A DNA stretch of 64,000 nt from Nocardioides baculatus (lineage in GTDB: Bacteria > Actinomycetota > Actinomycetes > Propionibacteriales > Nocardioidaceae): contig NZ_JAERSG010000007.1 in NCBI RefSeq assembly GCF_016735675.1, positions 62,001 through 126,000 of the forward strand, read 5' to 3'. The position numbers and the translations under genes are program-made. Shown here one piece after another: positions 51,045-58,397 of this stretch; position 1 is the stretch's first letter; each line of letters opens with the position of its first letter. Under the pieces are notes generated by a model, which worked only from the letters and a program-made list of their open reading frames with translations, ran no database searches and was not told the origin of the DNA.

Positions 51045-51845
51045 GTGGCTAGTACGAGTCGGCCACGCACTGTCGCAGTCAAGAAGAAGCCGAAGAAGAA
51101 GGATCTACCTGCCACGCTGGTGCGGGAGTTCAGGGCGCTCTTCGATGAGGCCAAGAAGTTCACCGACGACCAGGGTCGGAAGGTTACGTCGGCAAAGTGG
51201 GGTGTCTACGCCTTTTACGACTACGACGGGGAGCCCATCTATGTCGGTCAGACGAAGGAGAGCCTGTCCACTCGGCTGAATCGTCACCTGACCAATCAAC
51301 GGACGGATGCAGTAGCTATGCGCATCCTCGATGTGTTCGAGGTGGCTGAGCTTGAAGTGTGGCCCCTTTGGGAGTTAGAGGACACGCCCGCGAAGCGGGA
51401 CAACAAGGAGGCGTTCGCGAAGTCACAGCGGATCTTGGATGCGAACGAGTACGCCGCTTACCTGCAGGCCATTGCCAACAGCAAGTTCGGCGCGATTCTT
51501 AACGAGAAGATCCCGCCAGTATCCGAGCCGATCGAGCTTCCGACCCCATACAGATTCCCCTTGATCTCAGATGAGACAAGGGCGGAGCGCGGACATCCGG
51601 ACGTGAGGATCGCACGGAGGGCCGAGACGATCTCGCGTCTCGCCGCAGTCGCCCACGAGCGGGGTGAGGTCTCCGCCGGCCTCCGTCGCGTCATCGTGAT
51701 CCAGGCCGTTCGCCTGGCTTACAAGGCAGCAGAGCGATTCAAGTTCGCTGAGGGTGAGGACGCCCCAGATCCGAAGGCAATCTCGGTTGAGGGCTTGATC
51801 GGGTCAGTCCTGTACCCCACAGATGACGAGGGGACAGGCGACTAA
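51045..51845 (+). CDS. GIY-YIG restriction endonuclease, Eco29kI family
   Basis: 266-residue endonuclease. The GIY-YIG nuclease signature appears as WGVYAFYDYDGEPIYVGQT, near residues 49-67, followed by the catalytic Arg in STRLNRHL and Glu further on. A basic N-terminus (KKKPKKKDLPATLVREF) and the order after a C5-methylase match Eco29kI/NgoMIII-type enzymes, a small group of type II enzymes with this fold that cut CCGCGG. The recognition site is inferred from the family. GTG start two bases after the methylase stop. Confidence 0.85.
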   Translation: MASTSRPRTVAVKKKPKKKDLPATLVREFRALFDEAKKFTDDQGRKVTSAKWGVYAFYDYDGEPIYVGQTKESLSTRLNRHLTNQRTDAVAMRILDVFEVAELEVWPLWELEDTPAKRDNKEAFAKSQRILDANEYAAYLQAIANSKFGAILNEKIPPVSEPIELPTPYRFPLISDETRAERGHPDVRIARRAETISRLAAVAHERGEVSAGLRRVIVIQAVRLAYKAAERFKFAEGEDAPDPKAISVEGLIGSVLYPTDDEGTGD

Positions 51846-51855
51846 GGGCCTGAGC

Positions 51856-52155
51856 TCAGTCCTGTGGCGGGGTGGCCTTTCTCGCCGCACGCAACCGCGC
51901 CTTCGTCGCTCGGGACTTCGCGTTGTGGGCCGCACGACATTCATCGCATCGGCATCCCACGTCGTATCTGTAGGAGCTTCCGTGTGCGGACGCGCTGTCG
52001 GCGAGGTGACCGGTCTCGCGCACCCTCTGCATGTAACGAGCGTGGTTCAGGCGATGGGCGTCGCGACACTCGTCGCAACGGCACCCGTGATTGCTGTAAC
52101 CGTTCACAGTGCCGTGTCGCGGGTCGTCCGGCGGAAGCGGTTGCTTGGGCGTCAC
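51856..52155 (-). CDS. Duplicated CRCDECR zinc-binding protein
   Basis: 99-residue protein with two copies of a unit: HGTVNGYSNHGCRCDECRDAH near residues 14-34 and SYRYDVGCRCDECRAAHNAK near 62-80. Each has C-x-C-x-x-C and a downstream His, so two zinc sites are likely. Proteins with this unit are common in actinophages. Basic C-terminus (RATKARLRAARKA) suggests DNA or RNA binding. It starts with GTG on the minus strand and ends 10 bases from the convergent nuclease gene. Confidence 0.65.
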   Translation of the reverse strand: MTPKQPLPPDDPRHGTVNGYSNHGCRCDECRDAHRLNHARYMQRVRETGHLADSASAHGSSYRYDVGCRCDECRAAHNAKSRATKARLRAARKATPPQD

Positions 52156-52180
52156 GGGGCGACATTCTAGGCCGGTCGGG

Positions 52181-53845
52181 TCAGGCGGCCTGACCCTTGC
52201 GCGTCCATCCGCTGGTCGGACGAGTCTCTCCTCGCACGTACCTCACCAACGGCGACAACTTGCCAGGCAGGCCAGCCGGCGATCGGTCGGTGTGTCCACG
52301 CTCCACGAGCCACTGGGCCGCCTTGGCGAGCGTCGTCACGCCCTCAGGCTGCTGATCGACCAGAAGGGCTGCTAGAGCGCTGTAGGCAGCAGCAGACGGG
52401 TCTAGAACGGTCTTGCTTCTGTCGTCCAGAGCCGGCCATGCGCGACCGCGCTTGTCGTGGATCTGCACCGTTACTTGCTGCCTGATGCTCACGTTCCGCT
52501 TTCGATTCTTGGGCCACAACTTGATCTCAGTCAGTTCCTCGAGCACCTTGCGCTGACCCCACATGTCGAGGGTGAGAAAGTGGCGCACATCCTCGCTTCG
52601 TAGGTCGCCTCCGGCTGCGAGTTCGGCTGCCTTCTCGATCTGCTCGTCAACCTCGACCAGTTGACCCTTCAGCACTTCGGACGCGGTCTCCAGTTGACCG
52701 TCAGTGAGAGTCCCGTTGGCCCATGTGGTCGCCAACATGTTGAGTCGGTCAGTCAGGCGTTGGCGGCGCGTCCAGAGGTCCTGCGGAACGGTCGCGTCGC
52801 GCTTGTCCGTGACGGTGCCCGGGAGGGTCAAGGCGACCGCGCTCGCGAACGCGCTTCGCACCAGGTCATCAGCGTCGGCTCGATCGGTGGCAATGTGATC
52901 GCCTGCCTGGTTTGTGCACTTGTAGACCTTCGACCCGTTGCTCGATCCAGCCTCTACCTTCCACCCACACTCACCGCAGGTCGCGACCCCGCTGAGCAGG
53001 TTGGCGGGCTTGTTCTTCAGAACCTTCTCTCCCTTCGTCCTAGATGGGTCCGTCAGCGTCGCTACGAGAAGGACGAAGGTCTCTTCGCTCAGAATGGCCT
53101 CCCACTGCCCCTTGCCGATCTGCACGCCTTTGTAGGTGGCGATCCCAGCGTTCCGCGGGTTGAGCAAGATGCTTCGCACGCTGTTGTGAGTCCATCCGTC
53201 CGTGTTCTTTCGGTTCCGCGCAGTGGGTACCTCCAGTGCCTTCCATCGGCGAACGATGCCCCGGAGCGGTGTCCCATTCAGCACGTCTTCGGCTGCCTGT
53301 CTAACCAAGGCAGCCTCCTCTTCAACCACCTGACCGTCGAGCGTGTATCCGAAGGCTCGGAAGCCTGTCTTCCACGGCAGCCCCTTGGCTGCTCGCTGCT
53401 GGTTTGCGCGCTTCTGACGAGCGCCCTTGCGGCGAACTTCGGCCCCCGCAACAGCAGTGAGGATCTCTGCAATGAGACGTCCCGTATCGGTCGATAGATC
53501 GATGTCGCCGCTCACGGTTGCGATAACCAAGTTCTTCTCTTCTGCGAGGGTCAAGAGAGTCTGTAGATCAGCCATCGACCGGGTTAGGCGGTCAATGTGC
53601 CACGCGAGGATGACGTCAGCCTCCCCCCGCTCCACTCGGTCAAGGACGCGAAGCCAACCAGGTCGCTTTTTGCCACCGGTAGCTGAGATCGAGATGTCCT
53701 GCTCGATGCCGACCACTTCCCAGCGTCGGAGGTCTGCCAACTTCCGGCAGTCCTCCTCTTGGCGCTGATTGGCGATGCCCTCCCCGGTGTCGTCTCGGGA
53801 GATACGCGTGTAGATGAGCGCCCTTTTGGGGGCCGGAGAGGTCAT
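52181..53845 (-). CDS. Large serine integrase
   Basis: 554-residue serine recombinase that most likely inserted the element. The N-terminal resolvase domain has ALIYTRISRDDTGEG with nucleophile Ser16, and then RVERGEADVILAWHIDRLTRS. The recombinase domain follows (GFRAFGYTLDG, PLRGIVRRWKALEVPTARN, WTHNSVRSILLNPRNAG), then a zinc ribbon with CGECGW and a late Cys, and a long C-terminal coiled coil (RQRLTDRLNMLATTWANG). Size and order match phiC31/Bxb1-type integrases. Its start lies 31 bases from the right attachment core, the usual position of integrase next to attP. Confidence 0.94.
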   Translation of the reverse strand: MTSPAPKRALIYTRISRDDTGEGIANQRQEEDCRKLADLRRWEVVGIEQDISISATGGKKRPGWLRVLDRVERGEADVILAWHIDRLTRSMADLQTLLTLAEEKNLVIATVSGDIDLSTDTGRLIAEILTAVAGAEVRRKGARQKRANQQRAAKGLPWKTGFRAFGYTLDGQVVEEEAALVRQAAEDVLNGTPLRGIVRRWKALEVPTARNRKNTDGWTHNSVRSILLNPRNAGIATYKGVQIGKGQWEAILSEETFVLLVATLTDPSRTKGEKVLKNKPANLLSGVATCGECGWKVEAGSSNGSKVYKCTNQAGDHIATDRADADDLVRSAFASAVALTLPGTVTDKRDATVPQDLWTRRQRLTDRLNMLATTWANGTLTDGQLETASEVLKGQLVEVDEQIEKAAELAAGGDLRSEDVRHFLTLDMWGQRKVLEELTEIKLWPKNRKRNVSIRQQVTVQIHDKRGRAWPALDDRSKTVLDPSAAAYSALAALLVDQQPEGVTTLAKAAQWLVERGHTDRSPAGLPGKLSPLVRYVRGETRPTSGWTRKGQAA

Positions 53846-53876
53846 GTTTCTCAAAATACCCCAAATGAGCAGTAGA

Positions 53877-53886
53877 TCTTCGCCTT
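53877..53886 (+). other. Attachment core, right (attR)
   Basis: TCTTCGCCTT, identical to 42198-42207. ATACCCCA at 53856-53863 on the element side is the inverted partner of TGAGGTAT at 42226-42233; in the reconstructed attP these arms are centred inside the 10-bp core, as expected for a symmetric integrase site. Confidence 0.75.
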
Positions 53887-53926
53887 CTATCCCGGCGTGC
53901 TCGGCCTGCGCCTCACCACGCCCTGA
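53877..53926 (+). pseudogene. tadC: Displaced native 3' end of tadC
   Basis: From the core the sequence reads in the tadC frame L-F-A then FYPGVLGLRLTTP and a TGA at 53924-53926. This is the C-terminus expected of a T2SSF platform protein and would give a 312-residue TadC. The stop lies 33 bases before the flp start, restoring normal operon spacing. It has no start of its own. Confidence 0.85.
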
Positions 53927-53959
53927 CCTGATCCACCACAGCCAACGAAAGGACCGCAC

Positions 53960-54160
53960 ATGCCTCTGCCGATCTCGGGACTGCTCGAACGCCTCGGCGT
54001 CCTGCTCGCCACCGACCGCTCGCGCGACGACCGGGGTGACGTGCCCGGCTGGGTGATGGTCACCCTGATGACGGCCATCGTCGTCGCTGCGCTGACGCCG
54101 TTCGTCGGTGACGAGCTGCGCAACCTGCTCGTGCGGGCCTTCTCGATGGTGAGCGGCTGA
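53960..54160 (+). CDS. Flp-type pilin-like small protein
   Basis: 66-residue protein in the place of the pilin gene of Tad loci. A polar N-terminus with a Glu/Arg-rich stretch (ERLGVLLATDRSRDDRGDVPG) precedes one hydrophobic helix (WVMVTLMTAIVVAALTPFVG), followed by a short tail. The Gly at the end of DVPG may be the prepilin cleavage point. The helix lacks the Glu-Tyr pair of classical Flp pilins, so it could be the pilin or a related pseudopilin. Its RBS (GAAAGGA) is 8 bases upstream. It heads flp-tadE-tadE-tadG, now 11.7 kb from tadC. Confidence 0.72.
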   Translation: MPLPISGLLERLGVLLATDRSRDDRGDVPGWVMVTLMTAIVVAALTPFVGDELRNLLVRAFSMVSG

Positions 54161-54169
54161 GGCTCTCCC

Positions 54170-54568
54170 ATGTCCCGTCGCGCCCGCGTCGACGAGCGCG
54201 GGGCCGCAGTCGTCGACTTCGTGCTGGTGCTGCTGGTCCTGCTGCCGTTGGTGCTCGGCATCCTCCAGCTCGCCCTCGTGCTCCACGTGCGCAACACCCT
54301 GGCGTCCGCGGCGTCCGAGGGTGCTCGCTACGCGGCGGTCGGCGGCTCGTCCGCGCCGGCGGGGGAGCAGAAGGTGCAGGAGCTCGTCGACGGTGCCCTG
54401 TCGCAGGACTTCGTCCGAACGGTCAGCGTGCAGCCCGCGTCCGTCGGCGGCGCGCCGGGCTACGTCGCGGTGGTGGAGGCCGAGGTCAGCGTCCTCGGCA
54501 TCGGTGGCACCGGGATGCTCATCCGCGTGACCGGCCACGCCGTCGCCGAGCAGGCGGTGGCCCGGTGA
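54170..54568 (+). CDS. tadE: TadE-like pseudopilin
   Basis: 132-residue minor pilin-like protein. After a basic start RRARVDERGAAVVDFVLVLL, a single hydrophobic helix LVLLPLVLGILQLALVLHV anchors it; RGAAVVDF contains the Gly-Ala before the helix, where TadV-type peptidase would cut. NTLASAASEGARYAAVGG is the conserved segment after the helix in TadE proteins. Starts 9 bases after flp; its stop overlaps the next GTG. Confidence 0.88.
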   Translation: MSRRARVDERGAAVVDFVLVLLVLLPLVLGILQLALVLHVRNTLASAASEGARYAAVGGSSAPAGEQKVQELVDGALSQDFVRTVSVQPASVGGAPGYVAVVEAEVSVLGIGGTGMLIRVTGHAVAEQAVAR

Positions 54569-55023
54569 AGGACCGGCACGAGCGCGACGAGCAGGGCTCC
54601 GCGCTCATCGAGTTCAGCTGGCTGGCGATCATCCTGATCGTCCCGCTGATCTGGGTCGTGATCTCGGTCTTCGAGGTCCAGCAGGGAGCCTTCGCGACGA
54701 GCGCTGCTGCGCGCGCGGCCGGACGGGCGTACGCCCTCGCTCCCGACGACGCCACCGGCGAGGCTCGCGCGATCGCCGCGGTCCAGCAGGTGCTCGCCGA
54801 CCAGGGCGCGACCGGACAACAGGCGACGGTGACGGTCACCTGCGACGCCCCCGCCGACAACTGCCACGTCGGCACCTCCGTCATCACCGTCACCGTCGAC
54901 TCCGGTGTCGACCTGCCGTTCTTCCCCGCGATCTTCGACACCGGGTCCGCGTCCTTCTCGCTCGACGCGACGCACACGGTGCCCATCGGGCAGTACGTCG
55001 AGAGCGCGCCGGAGGACGAGTGA
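54565..55023 (+). CDS. Second TadE-family protein
   Basis: 152-residue protein of the TadE family. EQGSALIEFSWLAIILIVPLI includes the Gly-Ser before the hydrophobic segment and a Glu at the +5-like position of prepilins. GAFATSAAARAAGRAYALAP is the conserved post-helix region. Two Cys (VTCDAPADNCHVG) may form a disulfide outside the membrane. GTG overlaps the tadE stop (GTGA), and its own stop overlaps the next GTG. Confidence 0.85.
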   Translation: MKDRHERDEQGSALIEFSWLAIILIVPLIWVVISVFEVQQGAFATSAAARAAGRAYALAPDDATGEARAIAAVQQVLADQGATGQQATVTVTCDAPADNCHVGTSVITVTVDSGVDLPFFPAIFDTGSASFSLDATHTVPIGQYVESAPEDE

Positions 55024-55475
55024 GCCAGCACGTTCTAAGAAGGCACAGCGAGCAGGGACAGGTGACGCTGCTGATCATCGGATTCGCAGGCATCCTGCTG
55101 ATGGCGATCGTCGTGGTGGTCGACGCGTCGGCGGCGTACCTCCAGCGGCAGGGGCTCGACAACCTCGCTGACGGTGCCGCGCTCTACGGCGCCGACCTCG
55201 GGTCGGCCGCGATCTACGAGCAGGGCCTCGGTGACTCGCGCCTGGTCCAGCAGGAGGAGGCGGTCGAGCAGGCCGTCCGCGACTACCTCGCCCGGGCGGA
55301 CGCCGGCGCGCGGTTTCCCGGCATCGACGTCGGCGTGCGCGTCGACCCGGCCGGTCGGTCCGTCACCGTGCGGCTCGAGGCGCCGCTCGACCTGCCGCTG
55401 ACCATCCCGGGCTCACCGAGCAACCCGACGGTGGGCGCGAGCAGCACGGCTGCGGTCACCCTCGTTGTGCGGTGA
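55020..55475 (+). CDS. TadG-like/Rv3660-type pilus assembly protein
   Basis: 151-residue protein with SEQGQVTLLIIGFAGILLMAI as a pilin-like N-terminal helix and QRQGLDNLADGAALYGADLG after it, which is the pattern of TadG-like (putative Flp pilus-assembly) proteins. The C-terminal 90 residues form a beta-rich extracytoplasmic domain (VGVRVDPAGRSVTVRLEAPL). GTG start in GTGA overlap. Last gene of the pilus operon; a hairpin repeat follows at once. Confidence 0.85.
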   Translation: MSQHVLRRHSEQGQVTLLIIGFAGILLMAIVVVVDASAAYLQRQGLDNLADGAALYGADLGSAAIYEQGLGDSRLVQQEEAVEQAVRDYLARADAGARFPGIDVGVRVDPAGRSVTVRLEAPLDLPLTIPGSPSNPTVGASSTAAVTLVVR

Positions 55476-55510
55476 TGGTGGTGCAGCAGCCGCACCACAG
55501 CCACCACACA
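55466..55510. terminator. Imperfect hairpin, copy A of a repeated element
   Basis: A 19-base arm at 55466-55484 matches 15 of 19 bases of the inverted arm at 55492-55510. It overlaps the stop of the pilus gene and has the same sequence plan (CGCACCACAGCCACC) as the hairpin at 59822-59866. Acts presumably as terminator. Confidence 0.55.
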
Positions 55511-55535
55511 GGGGCCGCGGGTAGCGTCGGGAGGC

Positions 55536-56633
55536 ATGACGCGACTGGGACGCTGGTGTGCGGTCGCGGTGGCCGCGTCCCTGCTCGTCGTGGCGCCCCT
55601 GGTCGGACGGTGGCTGCCCGCCGGCAGCGCCGACGCAGGTCCTGAGGAGCTGCTCGCCACAGCGCGGGCGGCGGTGGACCGGCCGTGGTCCGGGTCCGCC
55701 GAGACCGAGGGCACCCTGCAGCTGCCCGACGCCGACCGCTTCGGGACCGTCACCGCCCTCTTCGGTGAGCGCACCGACCTGCGGGTCTGGTGGCGCGACC
55801 GCGAGCACTGGCGCGTCGACCGCCTCCTCCTCACCGGCGAGACCGACCAGGTGCGCGACGGCGACACGACGGTCGAGTGGAGCTACGAGCGCGGCGAGGC
55901 GTCGTACAGCCGCGAGCCCGACCTCCGCCTGCCCCGTCCCGCCGACCTGGTCCCGCCGGTGCTCACCGAGCGGCTGCTGCGCGGCGTCGGCCCCGCCGAC
56001 GTGACCGTGCTCCCGTCGCGGCGCCTGGCGGGGGAGAGCGCCGCCGGCCTGCGCGTACGCCCACCGTCGCCGCTGTCGAGCATCGACCACGTCGACCTCT
56101 GGGTCGGGGAGGACTCCGACCTGCCGCTGCTCGTCGAGGTGTACGCCGACGGCGAGGCGCGACCGTCGTTCACCAGCCGCTTCTCCGACGTCTCCACCGA
56201 GCCGCCCGGCGACGACGTGCTCGACTTCGAGCCCACGCCGAGCACCGACGTCGAGCGCGACGACGTCCTCGACATCGCCGACGCCGCCAACCAGTACGCC
56301 CCGGTCCGGCCGCCGGCGACGGCCGCCGGGCTGGCGCTCGGGCCCGCGTCCGACGGCGCCGTCGGTGTCTACGGCGAGGGCACCGCCCAGGTCATCGCGA
56401 TCCCGCTGCGCGACCGCGAGGCCGGCGCGCTCCGCGAGCAGATGGCGATCACCCCGGGCGTCGAGCAGGACTCCGAGCGCACCGTGGTGACGCTCGGACC
56501 GCTCGGCGTGCTGCTGACCGGCGCCGACGGCGACGGCGGGTGGCTGCTGGCCGGCACCCTCACCCGCGACGCGCTGGAGCAGGCGGGTCGCGACGTCTCG
56601 ACCGGGTTCGTCTTCGTCGAGGACCGCCGATGA
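55536..56633 (+). CDS. Exported LolA-like protein
   Basis: 365-residue exported protein. The first 32 residues (MTRLGRWCAVAVAASLLVVA with PLVGRWLPAGSA) are a signal sequence or anchor. The next 200 residues resemble LolA/LppX-like lipoprotein-carrier folds: GTLQLPDADRFGTVTALFGE, DGDTTVEWSYERGEASYSRE and SIDHVDLWVGEDSDLPLLVEV. Such proteins bind acyl chains in a half-barrel. The C-terminal part is less conserved. It is translationally coupled (ATGA) to an ABC ATPase and then a permease, suggesting the three act as one exporter or regulatory system. Confidence 0.8.
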   Translation: MTRLGRWCAVAVAASLLVVAPLVGRWLPAGSADAGPEELLATARAAVDRPWSGSAETEGTLQLPDADRFGTVTALFGERTDLRVWWRDREHWRVDRLLLTGETDQVRDGDTTVEWSYERGEASYSREPDLRLPRPADLVPPVLTERLLRGVGPADVTVLPSRRLAGESAAGLRVRPPSPLSSIDHVDLWVGEDSDLPLLVEVYADGEARPSFTSRFSDVSTEPPGDDVLDFEPTPSTDVERDDVLDIADAANQYAPVRPPATAAGLALGPASDGAVGVYGEGTAQVIAIPLRDREAGALREQMAITPGVEQDSERTVVTLGPLGVLLTGADGDGGWLLAGTLTRDALEQAGRDVSTGFVFVEDRR

Positions 56634-57577
56634 GCAGCAGCGCGAGCGTGATCCGCACCGACGGGCTCACCAAGAAGTTCGGCCGGGTCACCGCCGTCGA
56701 CGCGGTGGGCCTCGACGTCCGCGAGGGCGACGTCTACGGGTTCCTCGGCGCCAACGGGTCCGGCAAGACCACCACGGTGCGGATGCTGCTCGGCCTGGTC
56801 CTCGCCACCTCCGGCAGCATCGAGGTGCTGGGCGAGCCGATGCCCGCCTCCGGACGCGACGTGCTGACCCGGGTGGGCGCGCTCGTCGAGGGCCCGGCGG
56901 CCTACCCCCACCTCTCCGGTCGCGCCAACCTCGCCCTCCTCGACTCCGCCGGCCCCGACGGGCCACGCCGCACCCGCGACCGCAGGATCGAGGAGTCGCT
57001 GGAGCGGGTGGGGCTGGCCCAGGTGGACCGGCGGCCGGTGCGGGCGTACTCCCTCGGCATGCGCCAGCGCCTCGGCCTGGCCGGCGCTCTCCTGCGCCGA
57101 CCGCGGCTACTGGTGCTCGACGAGCCGACCAACGGCCTCGACCCGCAGGGCATCAACGAGATCCGCCGCCTGCTGCTCGAGCTCAACCGCGAGGGCACGA
57201 CCGTGTTCCTCTCCAGCCACCTGCTCGGCGAGATCGAGCAGCTCTGCACCCGTGTCGGGGTGCTCGACGGCGGCCGGCTGGTGCTCCAGGACGAGATGGA
57301 CGCCCTGCGCGGGCCGACCGGTCGCACCGAGGTGCGCACCCCCGACCCGGCCCGGGCCCGCGAGGTGCTCGCGTCGATCACCGACGTCGACGTGGAGCCG
57401 GCAGACGACGGCCTGCTGGTGCGCGGGCTCGATCCGGCCGACCTCAACGACCGGCTGGTCTCCGCGGGTGTACGGGTCAGCGGCCTCGCGCCCGAGCGAC
57501 GCCGGCTCGAGGACGTGGTGCTCGCCGCGACCACGTCGGGCACCGACCGCTTCGGCCGTGAGGGGGAGCGCCCGTGA
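56630..57577 (+). CDS. ABC transporter ATPase
   Basis: 315-residue ATPase of the drug/lipid exporter (CcmA/DrrA-like) class. Walker A: LGANGSGKTTTVRML near residues 40-53; signature: YSLGMRQRLGLAGALL; Walker B: LLVLDEPTNGLDPQGI; switch His in SSHLLGEIE. A C-terminal domain of about 80 residues (VRTPDPARAREVLASITDVD) is typical of this class. Starts in an ATGA overlap with the LolA-like gene, and its stop overlaps the permease GTG. Confidence 0.93.
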   Translation: MSSSASVIRTDGLTKKFGRVTAVDAVGLDVREGDVYGFLGANGSGKTTTVRMLLGLVLATSGSIEVLGEPMPASGRDVLTRVGALVEGPAAYPHLSGRANLALLDSAGPDGPRRTRDRRIEESLERVGLAQVDRRPVRAYSLGMRQRLGLAGALLRRPRLLVLDEPTNGLDPQGINEIRRLLLELNREGTTVFLSSHLLGEIEQLCTRVGVLDGGRLVLQDEMDALRGPTGRTEVRTPDPARAREVLASITDVDVEPADDGLLVRGLDPADLNDRLVSAGVRVSGLAPERRRLEDVVLAATTSGTDRFGREGERP

Positions 57578-58395
57578 TCCGCGCCGAGCTCACCAAGCTG
57601 CTCCGCAACCGCCGCACGTGGGGCACCATCGCGATCATCAACGCCCTGCCCACCCTCGTGGCGGTCCTGCTCGCGATCACCGACCTGGGGCCGCGCCCGG
57701 GCACGGGGCCGGCCTTCCTCGCCGCGGTGCTCACGGACGGCACGCTCTTCCCGCTGGCGGCGCTCGCGATGGTGCTGCCGCTCTTCCTGCCCATCGCCGT
57801 GGCGCTGACGGCCGGAGAGGCGATCGCGGGGGAGGCGCAGCAGGGCACGCTGCGCTACCTGCTCGTCCGCCCGGTCGGGCGCACCCGCCTGCTCGTCGCC
57901 AAGCTCGTGGCGGTGATGGCGTTCGTCGTCGTCACCGTGCTGGTCGTCGCCGTCGTGGCGTACGTCGTCGGCGTGGCCCTGCTCGGCGACCAGACGGTGA
58001 CGGTGACCGGCCCGACGACGAGCGTGTCCGGCACGCCGATGTCGACCCCCGAGCTGGTCGGGCGCACCGCGCTCGCCTTCGGCTACGCGATGCTCTGCAT
58101 GCTCGGCGTCGCCGCCGTCGCGCTCTTCCTCTCCACCCTCGCGCGCACGCCCCTCGGTGCGGCGATGGGCGCGATGACCCTGCTGGTCGCCTCGACGCTG
58201 CTGCTCACCCTCGACGCCGCGCAGGCACTGCACCCCTACCTCCTGACGCGGCACTGGCTGGCCTTCGTCGACCTCTTCCGCGACCCGATCCGGTGGGACG
58301 ACGTGGTGCGCGGCGTGCTGGTGCAGGGGGCCTACGTCGTGGTGTTCCTGGGTGCCGCGTGGGCGAGCTTCACCACCAAGGACATCACCGACTGA
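57574..58395 (+). CDS. ABC-2 type permease
   Basis: 273-residue permease with six predicted helices (LTKLLRNRRTWGTIAIINAL; FPLAALAMVLPLFLPIAVAL; LVAVMAFVVVTVLVVAVVAY; further ones after residue 165). Its N-terminal IRAELTKLLRNRRTW is characteristic of ABC-2 permeases. The loop TVTVTGPTTSVSGTPMSTPE is probably outside. GTG overlaps the ATPase stop. Forms with the ATPase one exporter half; substrate unknown. Confidence 0.88.
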   Translation: MIRAELTKLLRNRRTWGTIAIINALPTLVAVLLAITDLGPRPGTGPAFLAAVLTDGTLFPLAALAMVLPLFLPIAVALTAGEAIAGEAQQGTLRYLLVRPVGRTRLLVAKLVAVMAFVVVTVLVVAVVAYVVGVALLGDQTVTVTGPTTSVSGTPMSTPELVGRTALAFGYAMLCMLGVAAVALFLSTLARTPLGAAMGAMTLLVASTLLLTLDAAQALHPYLLTRHWLAFVDLFRDPIRWDDVVRGVLVQGAYVVVFLGAAWASFTTKDITD

Positions 58396-58397
58396 GC

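Larger units (their letters stand above)
42198..53886. mobile_element. Integrated element of about 11.7 kb in tadC
   Basis: The element interrupts the Tad operon between tadC and flp. Boundaries are the 10-bp direct repeats TCTTCGCCTT at 42198-42207 and 53877-53886. Inside, base composition and codon use are markedly less GC-rich than outside. A large serine integrase gene reads inwards from the right end, 32 bases from the right core. Cargo includes a Panacea operon, coiled-coil membrane protein, tyrosine recombinase, replication-like HTH gene, restriction-modification pair and unknown genes. No capsid, tail, relaxase or type IV secretion gene is seen, so it may be a satellite, a plasmid-like integrative element or a phage remnant. 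Confidence 0.88.

Noticed and set aside
42242..53876. Avoidance of CCGCGG inside the element as evidence for the nuclease specificity.
   Set aside because: The hexamer is present in the element (for example near 42341 and 49114) and outside, so there is no depletion. Methylation would protect it.
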